Shown here in pieces: positions 27,926 through 37,499 of a stretch of DNA of 64,000 nt (position 1 is its first letter; each line of letters begins with the position of its first letter). Where the stretch lies: the NCBI GenBank assembly GCA_027489375.1, contig JAIXZW010000007.1, positions 248,001 to 312,000 on the forward strand, in the 5' to 3' direction. The DNA is from Paracoccaceae bacterium. GTDB taxonomy: Bacteria > Pseudomonadota > Alphaproteobacteria > Rhodobacterales > Rhodobacteraceae. A program made the translations under genes and the position numbers. The notes beneath the pieces are model-generated. The model was given only the letters and a program-made list of their open reading frames with translations. It was not told the DNA's origin and did not search any database.

Positions 27926-30697
27926 ATGTGGATGCTTGGTCCCGTCGGCTTTACCGCGCCCTTGCTTCTGCTGGGATTGTCCGCGCTGCCGCTTCTCTGG
28001 TTCCTCCTGCGTGCCGTCCCCCCCGCGCCGATCCGCCGCCGCTTTCCGGGGGTGGCGCTGCTGCTCGGCCTGCGCGACGAGGAAGCCGAAACCGACCGCA
28101 CGCCGTGGTGGCTCTTGCTGCTGCGCATGGCCGCCCTTGCCGCGGCGATCATCGCCTTTGCCGGACCCGTCCTGCACCCCGAAAAACGCGATCCGGGAAA
28201 GGGACCTCTGCTGATCGTCTTTGACGGCGGCTGGGCCGATGCCCGCGACTGGCCACGCCGGATCGACCGCGCCGCGCTGCTTCTCGAGGAAGCGGCACGG
28301 GCAGGACGCACCGTCGCCGTGATCCGTCTGACCGATCCCCCTTCGGATATCGACTTCCAGACCGCCGATGCTTGGGCTGGCCGCCTCGGGGCGCTGTCAC
28401 CGCAACCGTGGGTGCCGCAGGAGACAGAAGCTTGGGTGGCAAAACTTCCCGAAGGCGGTTTCGACACGTTCTGGCTTTCAGACGGGCTTGACCACGCAGG
28501 AAGGTCTGAACTTGCCGCAGCCTTGGGCAAACGCGGGGCGCTGACCATCTTCGCCAGCACGCGACCCGTCCTTGCATTGCATCCGGCAAGCTTTGCGGAT
28601 GGCGCGGTCCAGCTCGCCGCAAGCCGACAGCCCGCAAGCGACCCCGTCGAGGTGGAAGTGATTGCCCGCGGTCCCGATCCTGCGGGGATCGACCGCGAAC
28701 TGGCCCGTGCGACGCTGTCCTTCGGCCTTGGCGCCGGACGGGCCGAAGCTGCGCTCGCGCTGCCGCCGGAATTGCGCAACCGTATCAACCGCTTCGAAAT
28801 CGCGGGCCTGCGTTCGGCAGGGGCCGTAAGCCTGACCGACGACAGCCTGAAGCGCCGGAAGATTGCCCTGACCGGCGGACGCGAAGACCGCGAAGGGCTG
28901 CGCCTGCTCTCGCCCACGCATTACATCCGGCAGGCCGTTCAGCCGGTGGCCGACCTTGTCGAGGGCGGCGTGAGCGACGTGCTGCTGGCAAACCCGGATG
29001 TGATCATCCTTGCCGATGTGGCGAAACTCACCCAGACCGAAGAGGACGAACTCCTCGACTGGCTCGACGATGGTGGCATGCTCCTGCGCTTCGCCGGTCC
29101 GGGTCTGGCGGCGTCCGACATTGCCCGCAGCGCCGAAGACCCGTTGCTTCCTGTGCGACTGCGCGAAGGCGGGCGCTCCGTCGGTGGCGCGATGAGCTGG
29201 GGCGAGCCGAAAACGCTTGCCCCCTTTCCCGAAACGTCGCCCTTCCACGGTCTGGCCGTGCCGTCCGATGTGACAGTGTCGTCCCAGGTCCTTGCCCAGC
29301 CCGATCCCGACCTCGCCCAGCGCACGATCGCCGCCTTGGCCGATGGCACTCCGCTGGTCACACGCAAGGCCGTGGGACAGGGGCAGGTCGTGCTGTTCCA
29401 TGTCACTGCCAACGCAGAATGGTCGACGCTGCCGCTGTCGGGACTTTTCGTTCAGATGCTCGAACGCCTCGCCGTTTCGACCCGTCCCGCTGCGGCCGGT
29501 GCCACCGATCTCGCGGGCCAGACTTGGGTGGCCGAGGTGCTCCTCGATGCCTTCGGACAAAAGACCGATGCCGATGCCAAAGCGGGCGTGGACGGTGCGG
29601 CACTGGCCAAGGCCATCGCCGCGGGGCCGGATGCAGGCTTGCGTCCGGGGCTCTATGCCGGTGCGGACCGGCGCGTGGCGCTGAACGCAGTCGGCCCGGA
29701 CACGACGCTCTCCCCCGCGGCTTGGCCCGCAGGGACCGTCATCGAAGGGCTTGAAGGCGCGCGTGAACAGGCGCTCGGCGGCAGCCTTCTCTCGGCGGCG
29801 CTTGCGATGCTGCTTGTCGACATTCTCGCCGCAATGGCCCTGTCAGGTCGTATGCCGCGCCTTGCCCGCAGTGCCGCGTCCGCGATGCTTGTAGCGCTGT
29901 GCCTCGGCTTGCCCGAACCGGCACGGGCGCAAGACGGCGCGGATGCCACCGCGATCCGTGCGACCGAAGCCGTGGTCCTTGCCCATGTGCTGACCGGCGA
30001 TGCAACTCTCGACCGGATCGCCGAAGCGGGCCTGACCGGCCTGGGCGAAAGACTGTGGGAGCGCACATCGGTCGAGCCCGACCCGCCCGTCGGCGTGGAT
30101 GTGGAAACGGACGAACTCGCCTTCTATCCCTTTCTGTATTGGCCCGTTTCGGCAAGCCAGCCGCTCCCTTCGGCAAAGGCCTATGCCAAGCTGAACACCT
30201 ATCTCCGCACGGGCGGGATGATCCTGTTCGACACGCGCGACGCAGACGTGACGCTCGGCGGTGGCACCTCGCCGGAGGGAGCCGCATTGCAGCGTATCGC
30301 GGCGGGGCTGGACATCCCCCCGCTCGAACCTTTGCCGAAAGACCACGTCCTGACCCGCACCTTCTATCTGCTGCAAACCTTTCCCGGCCGCTACGATGGC
30401 GCCACCGTCTGGGTAGAGGCCGCCCCGCCGGATGCCGAACAGGTGGAAGGGATGCCCTTCCGCAATCTCAATGACGGAGTGACACCCGTCGTGATCGGCG
30501 GCAATGACTGGGCAGGGGCTTGGGCGGTGGACGAGATGGGTGTTGCGATGTTTCCCGTTGGTCGCGGTTTCGCGGGCGAACGGCAGCGGGAACTTGCGAA
30601 CCGCTTCGGCATCAACCTCATCATGCATGTGCTGACCGGCAACTACAAATCCGATCAGGTCCATGTTCCGGCCCTTCTGGAAAGGCTCGGCCAATGA
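27926..30697 (+). CDS. Large BatA/DUF4159 domain membrane protein
   Basis: 923-aa inner-membrane protein. The N-terminus has two membrane segments with the BatA-type pattern (LLLLGLSALPLLWFLLRAVP, then LLRMAALAAAIIAFAGPVL), next a VWA-like region (LLIVFDGGWADA), a middle region with the type of class I glutamine-amidotransferase-like fold, another membrane stretch near 620-655, and a C-terminal DUF4159 domain (FYPFLYWP, FDTRDAD, FYLLQTFPGRYDG). ATG follows the DUF58 stop without a gap. Presumably activated or assembled by the MoxR ATPase. The substrate or process in the cell envelope is unknown. Confidence 0.82.
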   Translation: MWMLGPVGFTAPLLLLGLSALPLLWFLLRAVPPAPIRRRFPGVALLLGLRDEEAETDRTPWWLLLLRMAALAAAIIAFAGPVLHPEKRDPGKGPLLIVFDGGWADARDWPRRIDRAALLLEEAARAGRTVAVIRLTDPPSDIDFQTADAWAGRLGALSPQPWVPQETEAWVAKLPEGGFDTFWLSDGLDHAGRSELAAALGKRGALTIFASTRPVLALHPASFADGAVQLAASRQPASDPVEVEVIARGPDPAGIDRELARATLSFGLGAGRAEAALALPPELRNRINRFEIAGLRSAGAVSLTDDSLKRRKIALTGGREDREGLRLLSPTHYIRQAVQPVADLVEGGVSDVLLANPDVIILADVAKLTQTEEDELLDWLDDGGMLLRFAGPGLAASDIARSAEDPLLPVRLREGGRSVGGAMSWGEPKTLAPFPETSPFHGLAVPSDVTVSSQVLAQPDPDLAQRTIAALADGTPLVTRKAVGQGQVVLFHVTANAEWSTLPLSGLFVQMLERLAVSTRPAAAGATDLAGQTWVAEVLLDAFGQKTDADAKAGVDGAALAKAIAAGPDAGLRPGLYAGADRRVALNAVGPDTTLSPAAWPAGTVIEGLEGAREQALGGSLLSAALAMLLVDILAAMALSGRMPRLARSAASAMLVALCLGLPEPARAQDGADATAIRATEAVVLAHVLTGDATLDRIAEAGLTGLGERLWERTSVEPDPPVGVDVETDELAFYPFLYWPVSASQPLPSAKAYAKLNTYLRTGGMILFDTRDADVTLGGGTSPEGAALQRIAAGLDIPPLEPLPKDHVLTRTFYLLQTFPGRYDGATVWVEAAPPDAEQVEGMPFRNLNDGVTPVVIGGNDWAGAWAVDEMGVAMFPVGRGFAGERQRELANRFGINLIMHVLTGNYKSDQVHVPALLERLGQ

Positions 30698-32799
30698 TGT
30701 CGGGTGCAATCGGTTTCGGCGCGGCCTCGCTTCTCTTCGATCCGCTGGTCGGTTGGCCGGTGCTCTATATGCTTGCCGCCTTGGCCACCCTTGGCCTTGG
30801 CCTTGCGCTGTGGCGCGGGCTAAACGGCGCGTGGCTGCGCGTGGCGAGCGCGCTCGTCCTGCTTGCAGCCCTTGCCAATCCCTCGTTGCAGCGCGAGGAC
30901 CGGGCGCCCCTGTCCGACATCGTGCTGCTCGTCGTGGATGAAAGCTCGAGCCAGACCTTGGCGAACCGTCAGGTCCAGACCGCCGAAGCCGTGGCGCGGA
31001 TAACGCAGGCGGTGCAAGCCCTGCCCAATACCGAATTGCGCGTTCTGCGGTTTCAGGACGGGGCCGAGGATGCAGGCTCCCTCGCCATGACCGCCGTGGC
31101 CGAGGCGCTGGCCGCAGAACCCCGTGCACGGATTGCCGGGGCGATCCTCGTTTCGGATGGCCGCATCCATGACCTCGACCTCGCCCCCGCCCTGCCTGCC
31201 CCGCTGCATCTGCTGCTGACGGGCCGGGCGACCGACTGGGACCGCCGGCTGATTGTGAAGAACGCTCCCGCCTTCGCCATCCTCAACGAAGAGGTCAGGC
31301 TGACCTTGCGGATCGACGACGACGGCGCCGCAGAAAAGGGCGGCGAAGCGGACCTGACGATTTCGGTGGATGACGGTCCGGCGCAAACCTATCGCATCCC
31401 CGTCGGGCAGGACATCGACCTTCCGGTAAAGCTGCCGCATGGCGGGATGAACGTGCTGCAATTCTCGACACCCGTGCAGGCCGACGAATTGACGGACCGC
31501 AACAACGCCGCCGTCGTTCAGATCAACGGCGTGCGTGACCGGCTGCGCGTCCTGCTCGTCTCGGGCGAACCGCACGCCGGCGAAAGGGTCTGGCGCAACC
31601 TGCTGAAATCCGATGCCTCGGTCGATCTTGTCCATTTCACGATCCTCCGCCCGCCGGAAAAGCAGGACGGCATCCCGGTATCGGAGCTTTCGCTGATCGC
31701 CTTTCCCACCCGCGAACTGTTCGTGGAAAAGATCAAGGAATTCGACCTCATCATCTTCGACCGCTACAGGATGCGGGGCATCCTGCCGATGTCCTACCTT
31801 GAAAACGTGGCCAATTACGTGAAAGAGGGCGGAACCGTGCTCGTCGCCGCCGGACCCGAGTTCGGTGCCGTCGACAGCCTGTGGCGCTCGCCTCTGGCCG
31901 AGGTCCTGCCGGTCGAACCGACCGCCCGCGTCATATCCGAAGGCTTCCGGCCCAAACTCACCGATCTTGGCAAACAGCATCCCGTGACCGAAGGGCTCGA
32001 AGCTTTGGCTCCCAAGGAAGGCTGGGGCCGCTGGTTCCGTCTGGTCGAGGTAAAGCCGATCGCGGGACAGGTCGTCATGTCCGGCCCGGGCGACCGCCCG
32101 CTTCTCGTCCTCGACCGCGTGGGCGAAGGTCGGGTCGCGGTGCTGGCCTCGGATCAGGCCTGGCTTTGGGGCCGCGGGTTCGAAGGGGGGGGGCCGCAAC
32201 TGGAACTCTTGCGGAGGCTGGCCCATTGGATGCTGAAGGAGCCGGAACTGGAGGAAGAGGCGCTGACGGCTGCGATCAATGGCGCAGTCTCGGCCCAGAC
32301 CCTGACGATCACGCGGCGGACGATATCGCCGGATCCGCCCGCCCCGTTGACCATCACCGGACCTGACGGCACAAAGACCGAACTCACCTTGCCCAAGGCC
32401 GGGCCGGGACGGTACCAGACGGACTGGCTGGCCCCCGCGATGGGCCTTTACCGTCTGGAACAAGGCGATCTCACGCGTGTGGTTGCGGTCGGCCCGCCAG
32501 CCCCGAAGGAATTCGAACAGACCATCGCTTCGGGCGATGCGCTCGCTCCCGTCATTGCCCCCACGAATGGCGGCATCCAGCGGATCGAAGACGGCGTGCC
32601 CGATATCCGCACCGTGCGGGATGGGCGCCCCGCCTCTGGCCGTGGCTGGATCGGCATCACCCCGCGTGGTGCCTATGTGACGCAGGATGTGACGGTTGCA
32701 CCGGTGCTTCCCGCATGGGCTTGGCTGGTGCTTGCGACGTTGATGGCTGTGTCTGCATGGCTTGTCGAAGGTCGCAAGACAACGCGAAGCCCTGCCTGA
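30694..32799 (+). CDS. Membrane protein with amidotransferase-like domain
   Basis: 701-aa protein, last gene of the moxR operon, with a start overlapping the previous stop by four nt (ATGA). Two N-terminal membrane segments (GWPVLYMLAALATLGLGLAL and a following one near residues 45-62), a VWA-like region beginning IVLLVVDESSSQT, a central region resembling class I glutamine amidotransferases (LLVSGEPHAGE, FDLIIFDRYRMRG, GGTVLVAAGPEFG) without an obvious catalytic cysteine, and a C-terminal membrane anchor (LPAWAWLVLATLMAVSAWLV). Probably a structural or sensory partner of the DUF4159 protein. Function unknown. Confidence 0.8.
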   Translation: MMSGAIGFGAASLLFDPLVGWPVLYMLAALATLGLGLALWRGLNGAWLRVASALVLLAALANPSLQREDRAPLSDIVLLVVDESSSQTLANRQVQTAEAVARITQAVQALPNTELRVLRFQDGAEDAGSLAMTAVAEALAAEPRARIAGAILVSDGRIHDLDLAPALPAPLHLLLTGRATDWDRRLIVKNAPAFAILNEEVRLTLRIDDDGAAEKGGEADLTISVDDGPAQTYRIPVGQDIDLPVKLPHGGMNVLQFSTPVQADELTDRNNAAVVQINGVRDRLRVLLVSGEPHAGERVWRNLLKSDASVDLVHFTILRPPEKQDGIPVSELSLIAFPTRELFVEKIKEFDLIIFDRYRMRGILPMSYLENVANYVKEGGTVLVAAGPEFGAVDSLWRSPLAEVLPVEPTARVISEGFRPKLTDLGKQHPVTEGLEALAPKEGWGRWFRLVEVKPIAGQVVMSGPGDRPLLVLDRVGEGRVAVLASDQAWLWGRGFEGGGPQLELLRRLAHWMLKEPELEEEALTAAINGAVSAQTLTITRRTISPDPPAPLTITGPDGTKTELTLPKAGPGRYQTDWLAPAMGLYRLEQGDLTRVVAVGPPAPKEFEQTIASGDALAPVIAPTNGGIQRIEDGVPDIRTVRDGRPASGRGWIGITPRGAYVTQDVTVAPVLPAWAWLVLATLMAVSAWLVEGRKTTRSPA

Positions 32800-32825
32800 C
32801 CGAAGACGGGGAGGGGGCGACCGGA

Positions 32826-33515
32826 TCAGGAGCCGAGCATCACCTGCCGCGAATGCGACCAGAACTCGCGCCGCAGCAAAACACCCGTCGCTGCGACCGA
32901 TGTGGCGGCCAACCCCCAAGGCCCAAGCAGCCAGCCCAGCGCCGCAAGGGCGAAATAGATCGACCGCAAACCACGGTTGAAACTTCGCGCGGCGGTAATG
33001 TTGATCTCGCCTGCCTGCGCCGCCCGCGGCAGGGCAGAGGGGTCGGTGATGTCGTTCGGCACGGCCGCGATCAGGATCGAGCAATAGCCGAACAGCCGGT
33101 GCGACCAGATGAACTTCAGCAGCGCATTGGCCAGAAAGGCGATGATGAGGATGATCTTCACCTCCAACAGCACAGCCACCGCCTGCAACGACAGGTCGGA
33201 TGCCAAAGTCTCCAACCGCTGCGTGTTCCCGATCAACGCCACCCCGCCCCCGATGGCGATCATGCTGGCCGAGGCGAAAAAGGCCGTCCCCTGCCGCAAC
33301 GAGTCAAGGATCGTCGCGTCGAAGATGCGCGGCTGGCGCGTCACGAACTCCACCATCCAGTCGCGCCGGAACCGCTCCATCAGGACCGAAACCGAAGGGA
33401 ACCGCCGTGGCGGATGCTCGCTGATCCAGCCGCTGGCCCAGAAACAGGCCATAAGCACGACAAGTGCCACGGCATCGGCGGTGGTAAAGGGTCCGTGTTG
33501 CAGAAAGCTTTCCAT
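32826..33515 (-). CDS. DUF599 membrane protein
   Basis: 229-aa integral membrane protein with about four hydrophobic segments, matching DUF599 (RFRRDWM, DATILDSLRQGTAFFASA, and the C-terminal SFNRGLRSIYFALAALGW). Function unknown. The start MESFLQHG at 33515 fits the family; a longer frame to 33962 lies antisense to glcD and is rejected. It diverges from glcD with 84 nt between starts. Confidence 0.85.
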   Translation of the reverse strand: MESFLQHGPFTTADAVALVVLMACFWASGWISEHPPRRFPSVSVLMERFRRDWMVEFVTRQPRIFDATILDSLRQGTAFFASASMIAIGGGVALIGNTQRLETLASDLSLQAVAVLLEVKIILIIAFLANALLKFIWSHRLFGYCSILIAAVPNDITDPSALPRAAQAGEINITAARSFNRGLRSIYFALAALGWLLGPWGLAATSVAATGVLLRREFWSHSRQVMLGS

Positions 33516-33559
33516 CACGGCAGGATTAAGCAAGGGGCGGCGCCTTGTCATCTGCCGAA

Positions 33560-33582
33560 ATTGGTTATACGACCTTACCAAT
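33560..33582. promoter_or_regulatory. Inverted repeat ATTGGT-N11-ACCAAT upstream of glcD
   Basis: Six-bp arms separated by 11 nt, overlapping a TTATAC sequence (33565-33570) that could serve as a -10 hexamer, 18 nt before the glcD start. The TGGT/ACCA arms are like operators of FCD-type GntR regulators, which commonly control glc or lld operons, but no regulator gene lies here. Candidate only. Confidence 0.35.
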
Positions 33583-33599
33583 CTGAAAAGAGGTGCCCG

Positions 33600-35033
33600 A
33601 TGGACATGCCCCTTCCCGACCCGCAGGTCATGGCACGCCGTGCAGGGATTGTGGCACGCCTTGCGTCGGTCTTGCCCCCCGACGCCCTGATCACCGACCC
33701 GACCGAGACACGCGCCTATGAATGCGATGCGCTCACCGCCTATCGCTGCCTGCCGCTCGCCGTCACCCTGCCGCGAACGACCGCCGAGGTCGCAGCCATC
33801 CTGCGCCTGTGTCATGAGGAACAGGTCAAGGTCATCCCCCGCGGGGCAGGAACCTCGCTTGCGGGCGGGTCGCTGCCCACGTCGGATGCGGTGATCCTTG
33901 GCGTGGCGCGGATGAACGCTGTGCTCGAAACCGATTACGCCAACCGCTTCATCCGCGTGCAATCGGGGCGCACCAACCTGTCCGTTACAGGCGCGGTCGA
34001 AGCGGACGGTTTCTTCTACGCACCCGACCCGTCAAGCCAGCTTGCCTGCGCCATCGCGGGCAACATCGGCATGAATTCGGGCGGGGCGCATTGCCTGAAA
34101 TACGGTGTCACCACCAATAACCTCCTCGGCGTCACGCTGGTGACGATGCAGGGCGAGGTGCTGACCATCGGTGGCCCGTGGCTCGACCCGGGCGGGTTGG
34201 ACCTTCTGGGCGTGATCTGCGGCTCCGAAGGGCAGCTCGGCGTCGTCACCGAAGCTTGGCTGCGCATCCTGCCCAAACCCGAAGGCGCGCGCCCCGTGCT
34301 AATGGGCTTCACCTCCAACGAAATCGCAGGGGCCTGCGTGTCCGACATCATCAAGGGCGGGCTTCTTCCCGTGGCCATCGAATTCATGGACCGCCCCTGC
34401 ATCGAGGCAACCGAAGCCTTCGCCCATGCAGGCTACCCCGATTGCGAAGCGCTCCTGATCGTCGAGGTGGAGGGCAGCCCCGCCGAAATCGACGACCAGC
34501 TTGCCCGCGTCAAATCCATCGCCACCCGCCATTCCCCCGTCGCCTACCGCGAGGCCGCGTCCGGGGACGAGGCAAAGCGCATCTGGCTGGGCCGCAAATC
34601 GGCCTTTGGCGCGATGGGGCAGATGGGGGATTACATCTGTCTGGACGGGACGATCCCCGTCTCGGAACTCGCCCACGTGCTGCGCCGGATCGGGGAACTC
34701 ACCGCCTCCTATGGCCTGCGTGTCGCCAATGTCTTCCATGCGGGCGATGGCAACATGCACCCGCTCATCATCTTCAACGCCAACAAGCCGGGCGACCTCG
34801 AACTGGCCGAAGCGCTGGGGGCCGACATCCTGCGCCTTTGCGTCGAAGTGGGTGGCTGCCTGACGGGCGAACATGGCGTCGGCGTCGAAAAGCGCGACCT
34901 GATGCATGTGCAGTTCAGCCCCACGGATATGGAGGCGCAGTTGCGGGTGAAGGATGTCTTCGACCCCGACTGGCTTCTGAACCCCGCCAAGGTGTTCCCG
35001 CTGGACGTAACCGCCTCGCGCCGCGTGGCCTGA
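33600..35033 (+). CDS. glcD: Glycolate oxidase subunit GlcD
   Basis: 477-aa FAD-binding subunit of the three-part glycolate oxidase, which oxidises glycolate to glyoxylate and passes electrons to the membrane chain. VIPRGAGTSLAGGSLP and ANIGMNSGGAHCLKYGVT-type FAD contacts are visible, with C-terminal HAGDGNMHPLI and GEHGVGVEKR typical of the FAD-linked oxidase C domain. The ATG at 33600 is preceded by AAGAGG. First gene of glcDEF; the glcD-glcE gap holds an intergenic repeat. Confidence 0.94.
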   Translation: MDMPLPDPQVMARRAGIVARLASVLPPDALITDPTETRAYECDALTAYRCLPLAVTLPRTTAEVAAILRLCHEEQVKVIPRGAGTSLAGGSLPTSDAVILGVARMNAVLETDYANRFIRVQSGRTNLSVTGAVEADGFFYAPDPSSQLACAIAGNIGMNSGGAHCLKYGVTTNNLLGVTLVTMQGEVLTIGGPWLDPGGLDLLGVICGSEGQLGVVTEAWLRILPKPEGARPVLMGFTSNEIAGACVSDIIKGGLLPVAIEFMDRPCIEATEAFAHAGYPDCEALLIVEVEGSPAEIDDQLARVKSIATRHSPVAYREAASGDEAKRIWLGRKSAFGAMGQMGDYICLDGTIPVSELAHVLRRIGELTASYGLRVANVFHAGDGNMHPLIIFNANKPGDLELAEALGADILRLCVEVGGCLTGEHGVGVEKRDLMHVQFSPTDMEAQLRVKDVFDPDWLLNPAKVFPLDVTASRRVA

Positions 35034-35041
35034 TGCGGCGG

Positions 35042-35100
35042 AACGGGGGGCCGTCTGCCCCCCGCGCCCCCCGAGGATATTTGAGAAAAGAAGAAGGGGT
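35042..35100 (+). repeat. Intergenic repeat, copy f (inside the glc operon)
   Basis: Stem CGGGGGG / CCCCCCG with loop CCGTCTG (35044-35064), then CCCCCCGAGGATATTTG and the tail AGAAAAGAAGAAGGGG, which ends five nt before the glcE start codon. The repeat therefore sits between glcD and glcE, and its purine-rich tail is the only ribosome binding site visible for glcE. Confidence 0.85.
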
Positions 35101-35104
35101 GCAG

Positions 35105-36181
35105 ATGCGACCCGCAACCGAAGTCGAACTGGCCGAGATCGTCAAAGCCGCCAAAACCCCGCTTGCCATCACAGGGGGCGACACACGCCGTCTTGGACCC
35201 GTGCGGGGCGAAGTGCTGGACCTCTCCGGCCTATCCGGCATCTCTCTCTATGAACCGGGCGCGCTGACGTTGGTGGTGCGCGCAGGCACGCCCTTGGCAA
35301 AGGTGGAGGCCGCGCTGGCAGCCGAAGGCCAGCGCCTGCCGTTCGAGGTTCCCGACATGCGGCGGCTTCTGGGTCGCACGGGCGAAAGCACCATCGGCGG
35401 TGTCGTCGCCGCCAACGCCTCCGGCCCGCGCCGCGTGCAGGCGGGGGCCTGCCGCGACAGCCTGATCGGCATCCGCTTCGTCGATGGCACGGGCGCGGTG
35501 ATCCGCAACGGCGGACGTGTGATGAAGAACGTGACGGGCTATGACCTCGTGAAACTCCTTGCCGGATCGCGCGGCACGCTGGGCGTGCTGACCGAGGTGG
35601 CCTTCAAACTCCTCCCCGCACCTGAAGCCACCGCGACGCTGCGGATTGCAGGGCTGGACGATGCACGGGCGGTAGAGGCGCTTTCCTCGGCGCTCACCTC
35701 GCCCTTCGACGTGACGGGGGCGGCGCATTGGCCCGACCACGGCACCTTTGTCCGCGTCGAAGGCTTCGCCCCCTCGGTCGCCTATCGCAGCGCCGAATTG
35801 AAAAAGCGCCTTTCCGCCTTCGGCCCCGTCGAACCCGCCTTGACCGACCCGTGGCCCGCCATCCGCGATGTGGCCCCCTTCCACGGGGCAGAAGGAGATG
35901 TCTGGCGCCTTTCCACCGTCCCTTCGGAGGCCGCGTCCCTCGTCACGCGTGCGAACGCAAGACAGGCGCTTTACGACTGGGGCGGCGGGCTCGTCTGGCT
36001 GCTGGTGGACGAAGGCACCGACCTGCGCGCCACGCTCGGCCCGTTCAGGGGCCACGCCACCCTGATCCGCTCGGCCAGTGCGCTGCCGGTCTTCCACCCC
36101 GAACCCACCCCCATCGCCGCCCTGACCCGTGGCCTGCGCGCCAAATTCGACCCGCACAGCCTGTTTTCGGAAAGCGCCTAA
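35105..36181 (+). CDS. glcE: Glycolate oxidase subunit GlcE
   Basis: 358-aa FAD-binding subunit of glycolate oxidase. It shows the half-size FAD-linked oxidase pattern of GlcE: GRTGESTIGGVVAANASGP, VRFVDG-type strand (IGIRFVDGTG), NGGRVMKNVTGYDLVKLLAG. The ATG at 35105 is placed right after the AAGAAGGGG tail of the intergenic repeat. glcF begins three nt after its stop region. Confidence 0.93.
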   Translation: MRPATEVELAEIVKAAKTPLAITGGDTRRLGPVRGEVLDLSGLSGISLYEPGALTLVVRAGTPLAKVEAALAAEGQRLPFEVPDMRRLLGRTGESTIGGVVAANASGPRRVQAGACRDSLIGIRFVDGTGAVIRNGGRVMKNVTGYDLVKLLAGSRGTLGVLTEVAFKLLPAPEATATLRIAGLDDARAVEALSSALTSPFDVTGAAHWPDHGTFVRVEGFAPSVAYRSAELKKRLSAFGPVEPALTDPWPAIRDVAPFHGAEGDVWRLSTVPSEAASLVTRANARQALYDWGGGLVWLLVDEGTDLRATLGPFRGHATLIRSASALPVFHPEPTPIAALTRGLRAKFDPHSLFSESA

Positions 36182-36184
36182 GCC

Positions 36185-37459
36185 ATGCAGACGAACTTTA
36201 CCGAAGCCCAGCTTGCCGACCCGCAAACCGCCCGCGCGAACGAAATCCTGCGCGCCTGCGTCCATTGCGGCTTCTGCACCGCGACCTGCCCGACCTATCA
36301 GGTCCTTGGCGACGAACTCGACAGCCCGCGCGGGCGCATCTACCTGATCAAGGACATGCTCGAAAGCGGCCGCCCCGCCGATGCCCGCACCGTCAAGCAT
36401 ATCGACCGCTGCCTGTCCTGCCTCTCCTGCATGACGACCTGCCCTTCAGGCGTGCATTACATGCACCTCGTCGACCATGCCCGGGCGCATATCGAAGCGA
36501 CCTATCGCCGCCCCCTGGGCGACCGTCTGCTGCGCTGGCTGCTGGCAAAGACCCTGCCCTATCCGATGCGCTTCCGCCTTGCGCTGGCGCTGGCCAAGCT
36601 TGGCCGCCCCTTCGCCCCGCTGATCCCCGACGCGCGGCTCAGGGCGATGCTGGCGATGCTTCCGAAGCGCATCCCCCCCGTCAGCCGCAACGACGATGCA
36701 CAAAGCTTTGCGCCCACCGCGCAGAAACGGATGCGCGTGGCGCTGATGACCGGCTGCGCGCAAAAGGCGCTGAACACCGATATCAACGACGCCACGATCC
36801 GCCTCTTGCGCCGCTTGGGCTGCGAGGTGGTGATCCCGCAAGGCATGGGCTGCTGCGGCGCGCTGACCCACCACATGGGGCGCGAGGGCGAAAGCCATGC
36901 CTTCGCCGCGGCGAACATCCGCGCCTTCCTCGGCGCGGGCGACCTCGACGCCATCGTCATAAACACCAGCGGCTGCGGCACCACGGTCAAGGATTACGGC
37001 CACATGTTCCGCAACGCGCCCGAAGCGGCGGATGCGGCCAAGGTCTCGGCCCTCGCGCTCGACATCACGGAACTTCTGGCGAAACTCGACCTGCCGCAGG
37101 GGGCCGACAAAGGGCTGCGCGTCGCCTATCACGCCGCCTGCTCGCTGCAACACGGCCAGCAGATCAGGACGACCCCGAAGGACCTGCTCAAACGCGCAGG
37201 GTTCGAGGTGGTCGAACCCGCCGACAGCCACCTGTGCTGCGGGTCGGCGGGAACCTACAACCTGCTGCAACCCGCGATCTCGGCCCAGTTGAAGGCGCGC
37301 AAGGTGCAGACGCTCGAGGCGAAATCCCCCGATGTAATCGCCGCCGGAAACATCGGCTGCATGATGCAGATCGGGTCGGGAACGGGGGTGCCCGTGGTGC
37401 ATACGGTCGAGTTGCTCGACTGGGCGACGGGCGGGCCGAAGCCTGCGGCGCTGGGATGA
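36185..37459 (+). CDS. glcF: Glycolate oxidase iron-sulfur subunit GlcF
   Basis: 424-aa iron-sulfur electron-transfer subunit. Two [4Fe-4S] motifs, CVHCGFCTATCPTY and CLSCLSCMTTCPSG, are followed by two cysteine-rich CCG-type domains (GMGCCGALTHHMG and LCCGSAGTYN). It passes electrons from GlcDE to the quinone pool at the membrane. Three nt after glcE; cotranscription is near certain. Confidence 0.95.
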   Translation: MQTNFTEAQLADPQTARANEILRACVHCGFCTATCPTYQVLGDELDSPRGRIYLIKDMLESGRPADARTVKHIDRCLSCLSCMTTCPSGVHYMHLVDHARAHIEATYRRPLGDRLLRWLLAKTLPYPMRFRLALALAKLGRPFAPLIPDARLRAMLAMLPKRIPPVSRNDDAQSFAPTAQKRMRVALMTGCAQKALNTDINDATIRLLRRLGCEVVIPQGMGCCGALTHHMGREGESHAFAAANIRAFLGAGDLDAIVINTSGCGTTVKDYGHMFRNAPEAADAAKVSALALDITELLAKLDLPQGADKGLRVAYHAACSLQHGQQIRTTPKDLLKRAGFEVVEPADSHLCCGSAGTYNLLQPAISAQLKARKVQTLEAKSPDVIAAGNIGCMMQIGSGTGVPVVHTVELLDWATGGPKPAALG

Positions 37460-37499
37460 GCGCCACATTTCCGCCCCAATCCGTTTCTACCCAAAGCTG

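Noticed and set aside
30820..33084. 754-aa open frame antisense to the moxR operon's last gene
   Set aside because: No recognisable domain, and the plus-strand operon with overlapping starts explains the region.
32826..33962. Extended start for the DUF599 protein
   Set aside because: The extension is antisense to glcD and unlike the family; the start at 33515 fits.
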